NCBI RefSeq assembly: GCF_000720115.1
Contig: NZ_JOIR01000002.1
Coordinates: 62,001-126,000 of the forward strand
DNA length: 64,000 bases
Direction: 5' to 3'
From: Streptomyces sp. NRRL F-2580
GTDB taxonomy: Bacteria > Actinomycetota > Actinomycetes > Streptomycetales > Streptomycetaceae
The notes beneath the pieces are model-generated. The model did no database searches, was not told the origin of the DNA, and was given only the letters and a program-made list of their open reading frames with translations. Positions within the stretch are counted from its first letter, which is position 1, and each line of letters starts with the position of its first letter. The position numbers and the translations under genes are program-made. Below, in pieces: positions 8,184-16,964 of this stretch.

Positions 8184-9110
8184 TCAGAGGACGGCCACCG
8201 GGGCCACCGGGGTGCCCGTACCGCCGACGAAGGGTTCCGGCATCGCGGAGAGGAGGAAGGAGTACCGATTTTCTTCTGCACAGGCTGTGGACAACTTTTC
8301 GAGGTTCCAGTTCTGGCCCTGGTGCATGCCCATCTCGACCAGGTCGAGGGCGTGCACCGGCAGCCACAGGTCGTCGATCTCCGGCGGGAAGATCTCGAAG
8401 GTGAGGGTGTCGTTCGCGACGGCCGCCACGTCCCGGGCGTGGAACCACTCCGGGGTGCGGACCGAGAGGCCGGGCGAGGGGAAGCCGTAGCCGTGCTTGT
8501 CGCCCGCCAGGTAGACCTGGATCTGGCCGGTGCGGACCAGGACGATGTCGCCCGGGCGGACCGTGACCCCGCCGAACTCCTCGGCCTCGGCCAGGTCTTC
8601 CGGGGTCACCGCACGGCCCCCCTCCAGCCGGTCCAGGCCCTTCGCGCGGGCCACGTCCAGGAGGACCCCGCGCGAGACGATGGGGCCGGCCTTGTCGATG
8701 CCGCTGTACTCGGCGCGGCCGTGCGCGGTGATGGTGCCGGCCGGGCGGCCGTTGTAGATCTTCCCCGAGTGCGAGACGTGGGTGAGGGCGTCCCAGTGCG
8801 TGCCCGCCTGGAGGCCCATGCTCACGGCGTCGTCGCTGCACGCCACCGTCCCCGGGCCGAAGATCTCCTGGTTGATCTGCACCATCGTGTGCAGCGGGTT
8901 GATCCGGCCGGGGATCATGCCGACCTGCACCCCGTCCTCTTTGAGGGGGAGGGCGAGGGGGATGCGGCGGCCGCTGCGGATCTCCGCCGCGGCGGCCCGG
9001 ACGACCTCGTCCGTGACCAGGTTCAGGGTGCCGATCTCGTCGTCGGCGCCCCATCGTCCCCAGTTGTTGACGCGCTTGGCGATGTCGTGGAAGGCGGCGG
9101 GCAGGGTCAT
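8184..9110 (-). CDS. Cyclase family protein (kynurenine formamidase-like)
   Basis: A 308-residue metal-dependent hydrolase of the Cyclase family (PF04199), related to kynurenine formamidase and isatin hydrolase. The metal-binding signature appears as GLQAGTHWDALTHVSH, where the first His of HxGTHxDxxxH is replaced by Gln. A second conserved part is RPGDIVLVRTGQ. The start is ATG 9110, with AAGGAG upstream. It is divergent from the SDR operon at 9228 and the shared region contains operator 3. Its place among acyl-CoA genes suggests hydrolysis of a ring amide or lactone in the same catabolic pathway (inference). Confidence 0.8.
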   Translation of the reverse strand: MTLPAAFHDIAKRVNNWGRWGADDEIGTLNLVTDEVVRAAAAEIRSGRRIPLALPLKEDGVQVGMIPGRINPLHTMVQINQEIFGPGTVACSDDAVSMGLQAGTHWDALTHVSHSGKIYNGRPAGTITAHGRAEYSGIDKAGPIVSRGVLLDVARAKGLDRLEGGRAVTPEDLAEAEEFGGVTVRPGDIVLVRTGQIQVYLAGDKHGYGFPSPGLSVRTPEWFHARDVAAVANDTLTFEIFPPEIDDLWLPVHALDLVEMGMHQGQNWNLEKLSTACAEENRYSFLLSAMPEPFVGGTGTPVAPVAVL

Positions 9111-9190
9111 GGGCGTCGACAGCTCCTTGCGTGGATACGGCAACGACGGCAACGAGGTCTTGTGCAGGCGTATCTGACTACCCATAGAAT

Positions 9191-9205
9191 CTAACGGTCC
9201 GTCAG
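9191..9205. promoter_or_regulatory. Regulon operator 3 (one mismatch)
   Basis: CTAACGGTCCGTCAG has one mismatch in the left arm. It sits in the 117-base gap between the cyclase and SDR genes. An additional half site, CTGAC, lies at its left side in the same gap. Confidence 0.7.
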
Positions 9206-9227
9206 AAAACGCGGGAAGGGGCCGGAC

Positions 9228-10139
9228 GTGGGGAACTTCTTGGCAGGCAAGGCCGTCGCCGTCACCGGCGCCGGCCGGGGCATCGGGCGGGCCGTGGCAC
9301 TCGCCGCGGCCGCCGAGGGCGCCAAGGTCGTCGTCAACGACTACGGCGTGGGGATCGGGGGCGGCGAACCGACCAGCGAGGTCGCCGACGGCGTGGTGAA
9401 GGAGATCCAGGCCGCCGGCGGCGAGGCCGTCGCCGTCGCCGACGACATCTCCACCATGGCGGGCGGCCAGCGCATCGTGGACACCGCGCTCACCGAGTTC
9501 GGCCGCATCGACGGCGTCGTGTGCGTGGCCGGCATCCTGCGCGAACGGATGCTGTTCAACATGTCCGAGGAGGAGTGGGACCCGGTGGTCGCCACCCACC
9601 TCAAGGGCACCTTCACCGTCTTCCGCGCCGCCTCCGCCGTCATGCGCAGGCAGGGCTCGGGCACCCTGATCGGCTTCACCAGCGGCAACCACCAGGGCTC
9701 GGTCGCCCAGGCCAACTACAGCGCGGCCAAGGGCGGGATCATCTCCCTCGTGCGGTCCGCGGCACTGGGTCTCGCCAAGTACGGGGTGACGGCCAACGCC
9801 GTCGCACCCGTGGCCCGTACCCGCATGTCGGCCAACGTCCCCATGGAGCTCAAGGAGATCGGCGAGCCCGAGGACGTGGCCGCACTGGTCACCTACCTGC
9901 TCAGCGACCGCGCCAAGGCCGAGGACATCACCGGGCAGGTCTACACGATCGCCGGCCCGAAGATCGCCGTCTGGGCGCAGCCGCGCGAACTGCGCGCCGG
10001 GTACGCCGAGGGCTCCTGGACCCCGGAGAAGATCGCCGACTTCCTGCCCGGGACGGTGGGCACCGACCCGATGCCGATGCTGGCGCAGCTGGAGGCCATG
10101 GCCAAGGCGGCGGCCGCCAAGGACCGCCCCAACGCGTAG
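9228..10139 (+). CDS. Short-chain dehydrogenase/reductase
   Basis: A 303-residue NAD(P)-dependent SDR resembling the dehydrogenase domain of peroxisomal multifunctional enzyme type 2 (17-beta-HSD4). It has the cofactor motif TGAGRGIG, the acidic residue region VNDYGVG, a catalytic Ser in the segment FTSGNHQG and the Tyr-Lys pair in NYSAAKGG. The usual NNAG is CVAG here. It probably oxidises a 3-hydroxyacyl-CoA or a ring alcohol. It starts at GTG 9228 after GAAGGGG and leads an operon with the dehydrogenase at 10154 and the alcohol dehydrogenase at 11413. Confidence 0.88.
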   Translation: MGNFLAGKAVAVTGAGRGIGRAVALAAAAEGAKVVVNDYGVGIGGGEPTSEVADGVVKEIQAAGGEAVAVADDISTMAGGQRIVDTALTEFGRIDGVVCVAGILRERMLFNMSEEEWDPVVATHLKGTFTVFRAASAVMRRQGSGTLIGFTSGNHQGSVAQANYSAAKGGIISLVRSAALGLAKYGVTANAVAPVARTRMSANVPMELKEIGEPEDVAALVTYLLSDRAKAEDITGQVYTIAGPKIAVWAQPRELRAGYAEGSWTPEKIADFLPGTVGTDPMPMLAQLEAMAKAAAAKDRPNA

Positions 10140-10153
10140 GGGGCCTGAGCGGG

Positions 10154-11416
10154 ATGGACTTCAGCTTCGGGGCCGAGGACGAGGAGCTGCGCGGGCACGC
10201 CCGGGCGTGGCTGACGGAGCACCTCGTGGGCCCGTACGCGCAGGTCGTCGGCCGCGGCGGGCCGGGCAGCGAACACGAGGGGGTCGAGGCCCGGCGCGCG
10301 TGGGAGCGCGAGCTGGGCCGCGGCGGCTGGATCGGCCAGGGCTGGGAGGCCCCGGCCGGGGCGTACGGGCAGCGGCGGCTTTCGCTGACCGGACAGGTGG
10401 TGTGGGCCGAGGAGTACGCGGCGCTGCGCGCGCCCGGCCGGGTCGGCCACATCGGGGAGAACCTCCTCGCGCCCACGCTGATCGCGTACGGCAGCCGCGA
10501 GCAGCGCGACCGCTTCCTGCCCGGTATCGCGCGGGGCGAGGAGCTGTGGTGCCAGGGCTACAGCGAGCCGGGGGCCGGCTCCGACCTCGCGGGGATCCGT
10601 ACGGCCGCGGTACGGGACCCGGCCGACGGGCTCTACCGGGTCACCGGGCAGAAGATCTGGACCTCCCTGGCCCGGGACGCCGACTGGTGCTTCGTCCTGG
10701 CCCGCACCGAGCCCGGATCGCGGCGCCACCGGGGGCTGTCGTTCCTGCTCGTACGGATGGACCAGCCGGGGCGGGTCGAGGTACGGCCGATCCGGCAGAT
10801 GTCGGGGACCTCGGAGTTCAACGAGGTCTTCTTCGACGGGGCGGTGGCGGCGGAGGTCGTCGGCGGGGAGGGCGACGGCTGGACGGTGGCCATGGGCCTG
10901 CTCGCCCTGGAACGCGGGGTCTCGACGCTGGTGCAGCAGATCGGCTTCGCGGCCGAGCTGGAGCGGGTGCTGGCGGCGTACGCGGCGGGTACCGCGAACG
11001 GGGCGGGTGCGGCGAACGGGCCGGGCTCGGGCGCGGCCCGCGCCGCCGCTCCCGCCGCCGCGGATCCCGTCCTGCGGGACCGGCTCGTACGGCAGTGGGC
11101 CGAGCTGCGCACCATGCGGTGGAACGCCCTGCGCACGCTCGGCGCCACCGATGACGCGGGCGCGCCCAGCGTGGCCAAGCTGCTGTGGGGCGGCTGGCAC
11201 CGGCGGCTCGGGGAGCTGGCGGTGGAGGTCCGCGGTGCGGCGGCCACCGCCGGTCCGGCGGCCTGGGCGCCCGGGCTCCCGTACGAACTCGGACTCGACG
11301 AGGAACAGCGGCTCTTCCTGTTCACCCGCGCCGACACCATCTACGGCGGCTCGGACGAGATCCAGCGGAACATCATCGCCGAGCGCGTGCTCGGCCTGCC
11401 TAAGGAGTCCAGGTGA
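10154..11416 (+). CDS. Acyl-CoA dehydrogenase
   Basis: A 420-residue acyl-CoA dehydrogenase. Signatures are [19 protein letters not shown], the [13 protein letters not shown] segment and the C-terminal [19 protein letters not shown]. An insertion of about 25 residues rich in Ala and Gly ([21 protein letters not shown]) separates two helices of the C-terminal domain, probably as a surface loop. It starts 14 bases after the SDR stop and overlaps the alcohol dehydrogenase by four bases (GTGA), so the three are one translationally coupled operon under operator 3. Confidence 0.9.
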   Translation: MDFSFGAEDEELRGHARAWLTEHLVGPYAQVVGRGGPGSEHEGVEARRAWERELGRGGWIGQGWEAPAGAYGQRRLSLTGQVVWAEEYAALRAPGRVGHIGENLLAPTLIAYGSREQRDRFLPGIARGEELWCQGYSEPGAGSDLAGIRTAAVRDPADGLYRVTGQKIWTSLARDADWCFVLARTEPGSRRHRGLSFLLVRMDQPGRVEVRPIRQMSGTSEFNEVFFDGAVAAEVVGGEGDGWTVAMGLLALERGVSTLVQQIGFAAELERVLAAYAAGTANGAGAANGPGSGAARAAAPAAADPVLRDRLVRQWAELRTMRWNALRTLGATDDAGAPSVAKLLWGGWHRRLGELAVEVRGAAATAGPAAWAPGLPYELGLDEEQRLFLFTRADTIYGGSDEIQRNIIAERVLGLPKESR

Positions 11417-12480
11417 GAGGCGTCGTGTTCGACGGCAAGCAGGCCCAGGTGGTCGACGACCTGGAGATCCGGGACCCGGGGCCGGGGGAGGTGCTCGTCG
11501 CGATCGGCGCGGCCGGGCTGTGCCACAGCGACCTGTCGGTCATCGACGGGACGATCCCGTTCCCGCCGCCGGTGGTGCTCGGGCACGAGGGCGCGGGCAT
11601 CGTGGAGGCCGTGGGCGCGGGGGTCACCCACGTGACGCCCGGCGATCACGTGTCGCTGTCCACCCTGGCCAACTGCGGGGCGTGCGCGGACTGCGACCGG
11701 GGCCGGCCGACGATGTGCCGCAAGGCGATCGGGATGCCCGGGCAGCCGTTCTCGCGGGGCGGGAAGCCGCTGTTCCAGTTCGCCTCCAACTCCGCCTTCG
11801 CGGAGCGCACGATCGTCAAGGCCGTACAGGCCGTGAAGATCCCCGCCGGCATCCCGCTGACCTCGGCGGCGCTCATCGGCTGCGGGGTCCTCACGGGAGT
11901 GGGCGCGGTGCTGAACCGGGCCCGCGTCGACCGCGGCGAGTCGGTCGTCGTCATCGGCACCGGCGGCATCGGGCTGAACGTGCTCCAAGGGGCCCGGATA
12001 GCGGGGGCCACGACGATCGTCGCGGTGGACGCGAACCCGGCGAAGGAGGCGGTGGCCCGCCTGTTCGGGGCCACGCACTTCATCGACGCGTCCGCCGTGG
12101 CCGACTCCTCGGCGGCCGTGCGCGAGATCCTGCCGACCGGCGCCGACCACGCCTTCGAGTGCGTGGGCAACGTCAGGCTGATCCGGCAGGCCGTGGACCT
12201 CCTGGACCGGCACGGTCAGGCGGTCCTGCTGGGTGTGCCCGGATTCACGGAGGAGGCGTCCTTCCTCGTCTCCTCCATGTACCTGGACAAGACGATCATG
12301 GGTTGCCGGTACGGGTCCTCGCGCCCGCAGCATGACATCGCGCTGTACGCCGAGCTCTACCGGCAGGGCAGGCTGCTGCTGGACGAGCTGGTGACGGAGG
12401 TCTACCCGGTGGAGGACTTCGCCAAGGCCGTGGACGACGCCCACCACGGGCGGGTGGCGCGCGGGGTGCTCACCTTCTGA
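11413..12480 (+). CDS. Zinc-dependent alcohol dehydrogenase (MDR superfamily)
   Basis: A 355-residue medium-chain dehydrogenase with catalytic zinc ligands Cys37 (LCHSD) and His58 (GHEGAG), a structural zinc lobe of four cysteines in [15 protein letters not shown], and the Rossmann motif [11 protein letters not shown]. Sequence features are close to class III-type actinobacterial alcohol dehydrogenases that oxidise primary alcohols or aldehydes with NAD. As the last gene of the 9228-12480 operon it is followed by a strong hairpin at 12501. Confidence 0.9.
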   Translation: MRGVVFDGKQAQVVDDLEIRDPGPGEVLVAIGAAGLCHSDLSVIDGTIPFPPPVVLGHEGAGIVEAVGAGVTHVTPGDHVSLSTLANCGACADCDRGRPTMCRKAIGMPGQPFSRGGKPLFQFASNSAFAERTIVKAVQAVKIPAGIPLTSAALIGCGVLTGVGAVLNRARVDRGESVVVIGTGGIGLNVLQGARIAGATTIVAVDANPAKEAVARLFGATHFIDASAVADSSAAVREILPTGADHAFECVGNVRLIRQAVDLLDRHGQAVLLGVPGFTEEASFLVSSMYLDKTIMGCRYGSSRPQHDIALYAELYRQGRLLLDELVTEVYPVEDFAKAVDDAHHGRVARGVLTF

Positions 12481-12500
12481 CCCCGCGGGCGCCCGTGGCG

Positions 12501-12527
12501 GGGCGGCCGGGGATCCCCCGGCCGCCC
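12501..12527. terminator. Bidirectional terminator hairpin
   Basis: A perfect 12-bp GC stem (GGGCGGCCGGGG with its complement) and a three-base loop lies between the convergent alcohol dehydrogenase and flavin reductase genes. Confidence 0.7.
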
Positions 12528-12565
12528 TCGTGCGTGATCACGTGCCAGGCGTCGCCGCCGGCGGG

Positions 12566-13180
12566 TCAGTCGCTGAAGCGGCCGAAGCGGCCCTTGTGGA
12601 AGAGGAGCGGCTCGCCCTCGCCGGCCGCGCCCATGGCGACGACCCGGCCCACGACGATGAGGTGGTCCCCGCCGGTGTGCACGGCCTGGATCCGGCAGTC
12701 GATCCAGGCGGGCACGGCGTCGAGCTGCGGGGATCCGGTGACGGGGGCGGGGGTGTGGCCCACCCCGGCGAACTTGTCCGCGCCGCTGACCGCGAAGGAC
12801 CGGCACAGCTCGCCCTGCTCGGCTCCGAGGATGTTCACGCAGAACACCCCGGCGCGGGCGATCCGGGGCCACGTGGTCGACGTACGGGCGACCATGAAGG
12901 TGACCAGGGGCGGGTCGAGGGACAGCGAGGCGAAGGACTGGCAGGCGAAGCCGGCCGGGCCGTCCTCGTCCTCGCCGGGCGGCGCGGTGATGACGGTGAC
13001 CCCGCTGGCGAAGTTCCCGAGCACGGCCCGGAACTCGGCGGGGCTGACCGGCGCGCGCTCGTCCTCGCCGACGGCGCGCAGGTCCGGACGCGGCAGGGCG
13101 TCGACGGGCTCGGGTTCCCGCTCCGCGGCGGAGGTGGGGGAGCCGACTGACCTGAGGTATCGGACGACGGTGGCCGCCAT
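12566..13180 (-). CDS. Flavin reductase (HpaC-like) domain protein
   Basis: A flavin reductase-like FMN-binding split-barrel protein of 204 residues, of the type that supplies reduced flavin to two-component monooxygenases. Core motifs are FRAVLGNFASGVTVITA, GFACQSFASLSLDPPLVTFMV and the C-terminal GGDHLIVVGRV. An N-terminal extension of about 35 residues rich in Glu, Pro and Ala precedes the domain. The start is uncertain: ATG 13180 follows a weak GGGA, and ATG 13195 is an alternative. Operator 4 lies 33 bases upstream. A partner monooxygenase could be one of the LLM enzymes at 59184 or 61057 (inference). Confidence 0.82.
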   Translation of the reverse strand: MAATVVRYLRSVGSPTSAAEREPEPVDALPRPDLRAVGEDERAPVSPAEFRAVLGNFASGVTVITAPPGEDEDGPAGFACQSFASLSLDPPLVTFMVARTSTTWPRIARAGVFCVNILGAEQGELCRSFAVSGADKFAGVGHTPAPVTGSPQLDAVPAWIDCRIQAVHTGGDHLIVVGRVVAMGAAGEGEPLLFHKGRFGRFSD

Positions 13181-13212
13181 CCCTGCATGTCCCATCACAC
13201 CGACGATTGAAG

Positions 13213-13227
13213 CTGACGGTGCGTCAG
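13213..13227. promoter_or_regulatory. Regulon operator 4 (perfect)
   Basis: CTGACGGTGCGTCAG is a perfect palindrome immediately upstream of the flavin reductase gene on the minus strand. Confidence 0.78.
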
Positions 13228-13425
13228 ATGGGAAGGGGCGGGCGCGGGCGCGTTGCCGGATCGCGCTGACCTCGGACCTTCGCGCCGGTCCCCACCGGCC
13301 TTCCGCGATCCGGCCAGTGGCTTGAACTCCCTTGTGAGCAAGGCGGGATGGGGCGATGAGGGGGGCGCGGGGGCCCGTGTGTATGGTCTTGGCCAACGAC
13401 AACGACGTCGGGGGCTGGGGTGGTC

Positions 13426-14244
13426 ATGGGCAACGGTTTTCGCTACCGGGCCGAACGGATCTCACTGGGTGCGATGGCGACCGCGGGCATCCTGGTCCTG
13501 CTCGCCGACGTCCTCGGATGGCTCGACAGGATGGCCCCCGGGGGCACGCTCCCGAAGATCACGCTGCTCATCCTCAGCACGGTCACCCTCTTCCTCCTGA
13601 TGGAGTTCGACCGCCTGAAGGTGCTCGACAGCATCAGCACGCAGATCTCGGGCCTCACGCTCGACGGACTCACCGGCGAACTCAGGCGCCAGCACTACCT
13701 GGGCGTGACGAGAGTGCACCCGGTGTTCCCCACCGCGGAGTTCAAACGGCTCGTGGACGGTGCCCGCCGCGAGGTGGCCATCCTGCAGACCTGGATACCC
13801 AACCTCGAAGGCCTGGAAGAAGAGCTGGAGAAGGCCGTCACCGAGCGGAACGTCGAGGTGCGCATCCTGCTGGTGCACCCCAAGTCCGACGTGGTGTACC
13901 TGCGCGACCAGGCGCTGCGCAGCACGAGGCGCACGGTGTCGGTGAACGCGAGCCTCGACATCCTGCACGGGATCCACTGCCGCCTTCCGGGCGAGCTCCG
14001 GAGCAAGCTCAAGGTGCGGGTCTACAACTCCCTGCCGTCGATCTCCGTGTACAAGGCCGACGAGCACTACCTGGTCAGCTCCTTCCTGCACGGGCAGCTC
14101 GCCATCGAGTCCACCCAGATCGAGATCGACGGGTGCGACTCCCTGATGGGCCTCCAGGTGCAGAAAGAGCTGAACATCCTGTGGGAGATCGGGAGCGAAG
14201 TGGATCTGCGCGACCCGATGAGATCCGTCGACGTCATCCAGTGA
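13426..14244 (+). CDS. Two-TM membrane protein with PLD-like cytosolic domain, unknown function
   Basis: A 272-residue protein with two hydrophobic helices near the N-terminus (about residues 13-30 and 43-59) and a soluble domain. The soluble part resembles the phospholipase-D-like fold seen in stress and defence proteins: VAILQTWIPNLEGLEEELEKA, then VEVRILLVHPKSD, then KLKVRVYNSLPSISVYKADE. The catalytic HKD motif is not present, so hydrolase activity is doubtful. The start is ATG 13426; GTG 13420 is possible. The next gene begins 20 bases later with a good ribosome site, so the two form a pair. I do not know its function. Confidence 0.65.
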   Translation: MGNGFRYRAERISLGAMATAGILVLLADVLGWLDRMAPGGTLPKITLLILSTVTLFLLMEFDRLKVLDSISTQISGLTLDGLTGELRRQHYLGVTRVHPVFPTAEFKRLVDGARREVAILQTWIPNLEGLEEELEKAVTERNVEVRILLVHPKSDVVYLRDQALRSTRRTVSVNASLDILHGIHCRLPGELRSKLKVRVYNSLPSISVYKADEHYLVSSFLHGQLAIESTQIEIDGCDSLMGLQVQKELNILWEIGSEVDLRDPMRSVDVIQ

Positions 14245-14264
14245 TCCGGAGAAGGGCTACGACC

Positions 14265-15002
14265 GTGTGGGAACTGGACAGGTTCGAGGACGAACTGATC
14301 GAGCAGTACAGGCGGCATCCGGTGCTCGCGAACATCGAGCGGCTCCCGGAGGAGGCGTTCGCCGAGATCCTGCTCCAGCGGCGCTTCCTGTCGCTCGCCT
14401 TCACCCCGGCCTACGACCTGGCGATCGACCTCTTGCAGGACGAGGCGGGGCTGCGGATCGCCCGGATGATCCTGCGCGAGGAGTACCCGGACGACCGCGG
14501 GAACACCACGTCGCACCGCGAGGACATGACGGACGACATGCACCGGCTCGGGATCTCCCGGACGGCCCTCGTCCGTTCGAGGCCGACGGCGGCGACGAAG
14601 CGGACCATCGAGGACACCTTCGCCCTGATCGCCGAGGAGGGCGACCAGGACCACGCAGACCTCAGGCTGCTGACGGTCCTGCGCTTCTGGGGCGAGATCC
14701 TGGTCTCCGTCGAGTACGGGCGGCTGTGGGAGCGCATGGAGCCCCTGCTGGTGCGTGACGGCGAGAACCACTCGCGCTTCTACTACCCGCACCACTATCA
14801 CGATGCCAAGAAGAACTCGCTGGAGACCGTGAACATACGGGCCACCAGCCACTCCGACCGGCTGGGCAACCGGCTGCGGCAGTTGATCGGCGACGGCGGG
14901 GCGACCGCCGACTGCTTCAAGGAGGCGGAGCAGCGCTCGCTGCGGCTCAAGGTGAGCTTCTACGACCAGTTCCTGCCGGCGCTGGAGCGGGTCGGCAGCT
15001 GA
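14265..15002 (+). CDS. Iron-containing heme-oxygenase-like protein (candidate diiron oxidase)
   Basis: A 245-residue all-helical protein resembling the iron-containing redox enzyme / heme-oxygenase-like diiron oxidase group. Possible metal ligands are in REEYPDDRGNTTSHRED (Glu and His) and in the helices VEYGRLWERMEP and YYPHHYHDAKKN (Glu, His, Asp). Start GTG 14265 has GAGAAGGG eight bases upstream. It is coupled to the PLD-like membrane protein. Family members act on amino-acid or fatty-acid derived substrates, or on none known; I cannot assign one. The ligand assignment is by eye and tentative. Confidence 0.6.
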   Translation: MWELDRFEDELIEQYRRHPVLANIERLPEEAFAEILLQRRFLSLAFTPAYDLAIDLLQDEAGLRIARMILREEYPDDRGNTTSHREDMTDDMHRLGISRTALVRSRPTAATKRTIEDTFALIAEEGDQDHADLRLLTVLRFWGEILVSVEYGRLWERMEPLLVRDGENHSRFYYPHHYHDAKKNSLETVNIRATSHSDRLGNRLRQLIGDGGATADCFKEAEQRSLRLKVSFYDQFLPALERVGS

Positions 15003-15033
15003 AGCGGGGGCCTGCCGCGAGGCGCCCTGCCCT

Positions 15034-15065
15034 GTTACCCCCACACGGGGTTACCCCCACACGGG
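15034..15065. repeat. Perfect 16-bp tandem duplication
   Basis: The unit gttacccccacacggg occurs twice head-to-tail in the gap before the VOC gene at 15168. Confidence 0.8.
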
Positions 15066-15167
15066 TGAAACCCCCCGCCCCCGTGGGTCCGTACACCGGG
15101 CCGGGGGTGGAGGCTCGGCATCGTGGCAGCGACCCCGTACCGCCGCCGTACTCCCGGGAGGACCCCC

Positions 15168-15959
15168 ATGCTCGGCACCGACTTCCGCACCGGATCACCC
15201 AACTGGCTCGACCTCGGCAGCCCCGACACGGCCGCGGCCGCCGCCTTCTACGGCGCCGTCTTCGGCTGGGACTTCGCCTCCGCCGGGCCGGAGGCGGGCG
15301 GCTACGGCTTCTTCCAGGTGAACGGGAAGACGGTCGCCGCGCTCGGACCGCTCACCGAGGAAGGGGCGACGTCCGCCTGGATGCACCACTTCATGACCCC
15401 CGACATCGACGCCACCGCCGCGGCCGTCCGCGACGGCGGCGGCACGGTCCGGATGGAGCCCGGGGACGTCATGGGGGAGGGCCGGCTCGCGCACTTCACC
15501 GACCCGCAGGGCGCCGAGTTCGCCTGCTGGCAGCCCGGGAACACCGCCGGGTTCGAGGTGGCCTCCGAGGAGAACGCGCTGGTGTGGGCGGAGCTCCACG
15601 TGCCGGACCCGGTCGCGGACATCGGCTTCTACGCCGGGCTGTTCGGGTGGCGGTACGCCGAGATGGAGGTCCCCGGGATGACGTACCGCGTCCTGAGCAC
15701 CGCCGACGGGGACCAGCAGGACGCCTCCTTCGGCGGGGTCGCGCCGCTCGGCGAGGGCGCGGGCGGCGGGGAGGAGAAGGCGCGCTGGGTGCCGTACTTC
15801 CACGTGGCGGACGTCGACGACACCATCGCGAAGGCGCAGAAGAACGGCGGGTCCGTGGTCATGGAGGCGGCGGACGTACCGGACGTCGGGCGGCTCGCGT
15901 GGCTGGCCGACCCCTTCGGCGCGGTGTTCGCGCTGCTCAAGCCGAACCCGCAGATGTAG
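15168..15959 (+). CDS. VOC family protein with two glyoxalase-like modules
   Basis: A 263-residue vicinal-oxygen-chelate protein made of two beta-alpha-beta-beta-beta halves: the first from PNWLDLGSPDTAAAAAFYGAVFGWDF, the second from WAELHVPDPVADIGFYAGLFGW. Each half ends in a typical DPQGAEFACW or DPFGAVFALL strand. The group includes Streptomyces proteins annotated as hydroxylases or CFP30B-like antigens, without proven reaction. ATG 15168 follows GGGAGGA. It is convergent with, and one base from, the crotonase at 15961. A similar-length relative lies at 31900. Confidence 0.85.
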   Translation: MLGTDFRTGSPNWLDLGSPDTAAAAAFYGAVFGWDFASAGPEAGGYGFFQVNGKTVAALGPLTEEGATSAWMHHFMTPDIDATAAAVRDGGGTVRMEPGDVMGEGRLAHFTDPQGAEFACWQPGNTAGFEVASEENALVWAELHVPDPVADIGFYAGLFGWRYAEMEVPGMTYRVLSTADGDQQDASFGGVAPLGEGAGGGEEKARWVPYFHVADVDDTIAKAQKNGGSVVMEAADVPDVGRLAWLADPFGAVFALLKPNPQM

Positions 15960-15960
15960 C

Positions 15961-16764
15961 TCACCGGCCCAGGTACTTGGGCGTGCGGCGCTCCACGAAG
16001 CTCGCCACGCCCTCGTTCGCGTCGGCCGTGGTCATGTTGATCTCCTGAGCGGTGGCCTCGGCGGCCAGGGCCGTCGCCCGGTCACCGTCCAGGGAGGCGT
16101 TGACCAGCTGCTTCGTCAGGGCGAGGGCACGGGTGGGGCCCTGCGCGAGCCGCTCGGCCCACGCGCGGGCGGTCGCCTCCAGCTCCTCGGCCGGCACCAC
16201 CTTGTTGACCAGGCCGAGGCGCTCGGCGTCGGCCGCCGGGAGGGCGTCGCCGAAGAACATCAGCTCTTTGGCCTTCTGCGGGCCGACGAGTCGGGGCAGC
16301 AGGTACGCGCCGCCGCCGTCGGGGACCAGGCCCCGGCGGACGAACACCTCGATGAACCGGGCCGGTTCGGCGGCGATGACGAGGTCGCAGGCGAGGGCGA
16401 GGTGGGCGCCGATGCCGGCGGCCGTGCCGTTGACGGCGGCGAGGACGGGCTTCTCGCAGTCCAGCACCGCGGTGATCAGGCGCTGCGCGCCGAGGCGGAT
16501 CATGCGGGCCACGTCGCCGGCGACCCGCTCGGCGGCGGGGGCGCCGCCGCCTCGGAGGTCGGCGCCCGCGCAGAATCCCTTGCCGGTGGCGGTCAGGACG
16601 ACGGCGCGCACCGCCGGGTCGGCGGAGGCCTCGCCCAGCAGCGCGATGACGCGCTCGCGCTGGTCCCAGGTGACGGCGTTCATCGCCGCGGGGCGGTTGA
16701 GGGTGATCCACGCGACGTTGCTCTCGGTGCGGTGGAGGACTTCGTCCTCGGGGATGCGGCTCAT
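15961..16764 (-). CDS. Enoyl-CoA hydratase/isomerase family protein, PaaG-type active site
   Basis: A 267-residue crotonase-fold protein. The oxyanion-hole motifs GFCAGADLRGGG and VNGTAAGIGAHLALACD are present. The two glutamates of true enoyl-CoA hydratases are not: the positions corresponding to Glu144 and Glu164 of the rat enzyme read His and Phe. Instead it has LVPDGGG, the aspartate context of PaaG-like epoxyphenylacetyl-CoA isomerases. It is therefore more likely an isomerase than a hydratase. No CTGAC-N5-GTCAG operator is visible upstream, so it is not obviously part of the regulon. It is followed upstream by a repeat-rich gap. Confidence 0.85.
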   Translation of the reverse strand: MSRIPEDEVLHRTESNVAWITLNRPAAMNAVTWDQRERVIALLGEASADPAVRAVVLTATGKGFCAGADLRGGGAPAAERVAGDVARMIRLGAQRLITAVLDCEKPVLAAVNGTAAGIGAHLALACDLVIAAEPARFIEVFVRRGLVPDGGGAYLLPRLVGPQKAKELMFFGDALPAADAERLGLVNKVVPAEELEATARAWAERLAQGPTRALALTKQLVNASLDGDRATALAAEATAQEINMTTADANEGVASFVERRTPKYLGR

Positions 16765-16798
16765 GGGTGACTCCCGTTCGGGGGTGGGTGCGGCGCCG

Positions 16799-16956
16799 TT
16801 GCGGGGGCTCCGCCCCCGAGCCCCCGCGCCTCAAACGCCGGCGGGGCTGGATCTTTCAGCCCCTCCGGCGTTTGAGGAGCGGGGTCCGGGGCGGAGCCCC
16901 GATCTTTGAGCCTCGCCTGCGTTCGAGGCGCGGGGTCTGGGGCCGAGCCCCGGGCG
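16799..16956. repeat. Streptomyces-type intergenic palindromic repeat cluster
   Basis: Contains several GC-rich palindromes of the GGGGCTCCGCCCC kind. Interspersed are copies, in both orientations, of a module reading CGCCTCAAACGCCGG. Related copies are found at 27041-27206 and 62258-62320. They can fold into strong hairpins and may terminate transcription of the gene at 16965, which ends here. Confidence 0.65.
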
Positions 16957-16964
16957 GCGGCGGG

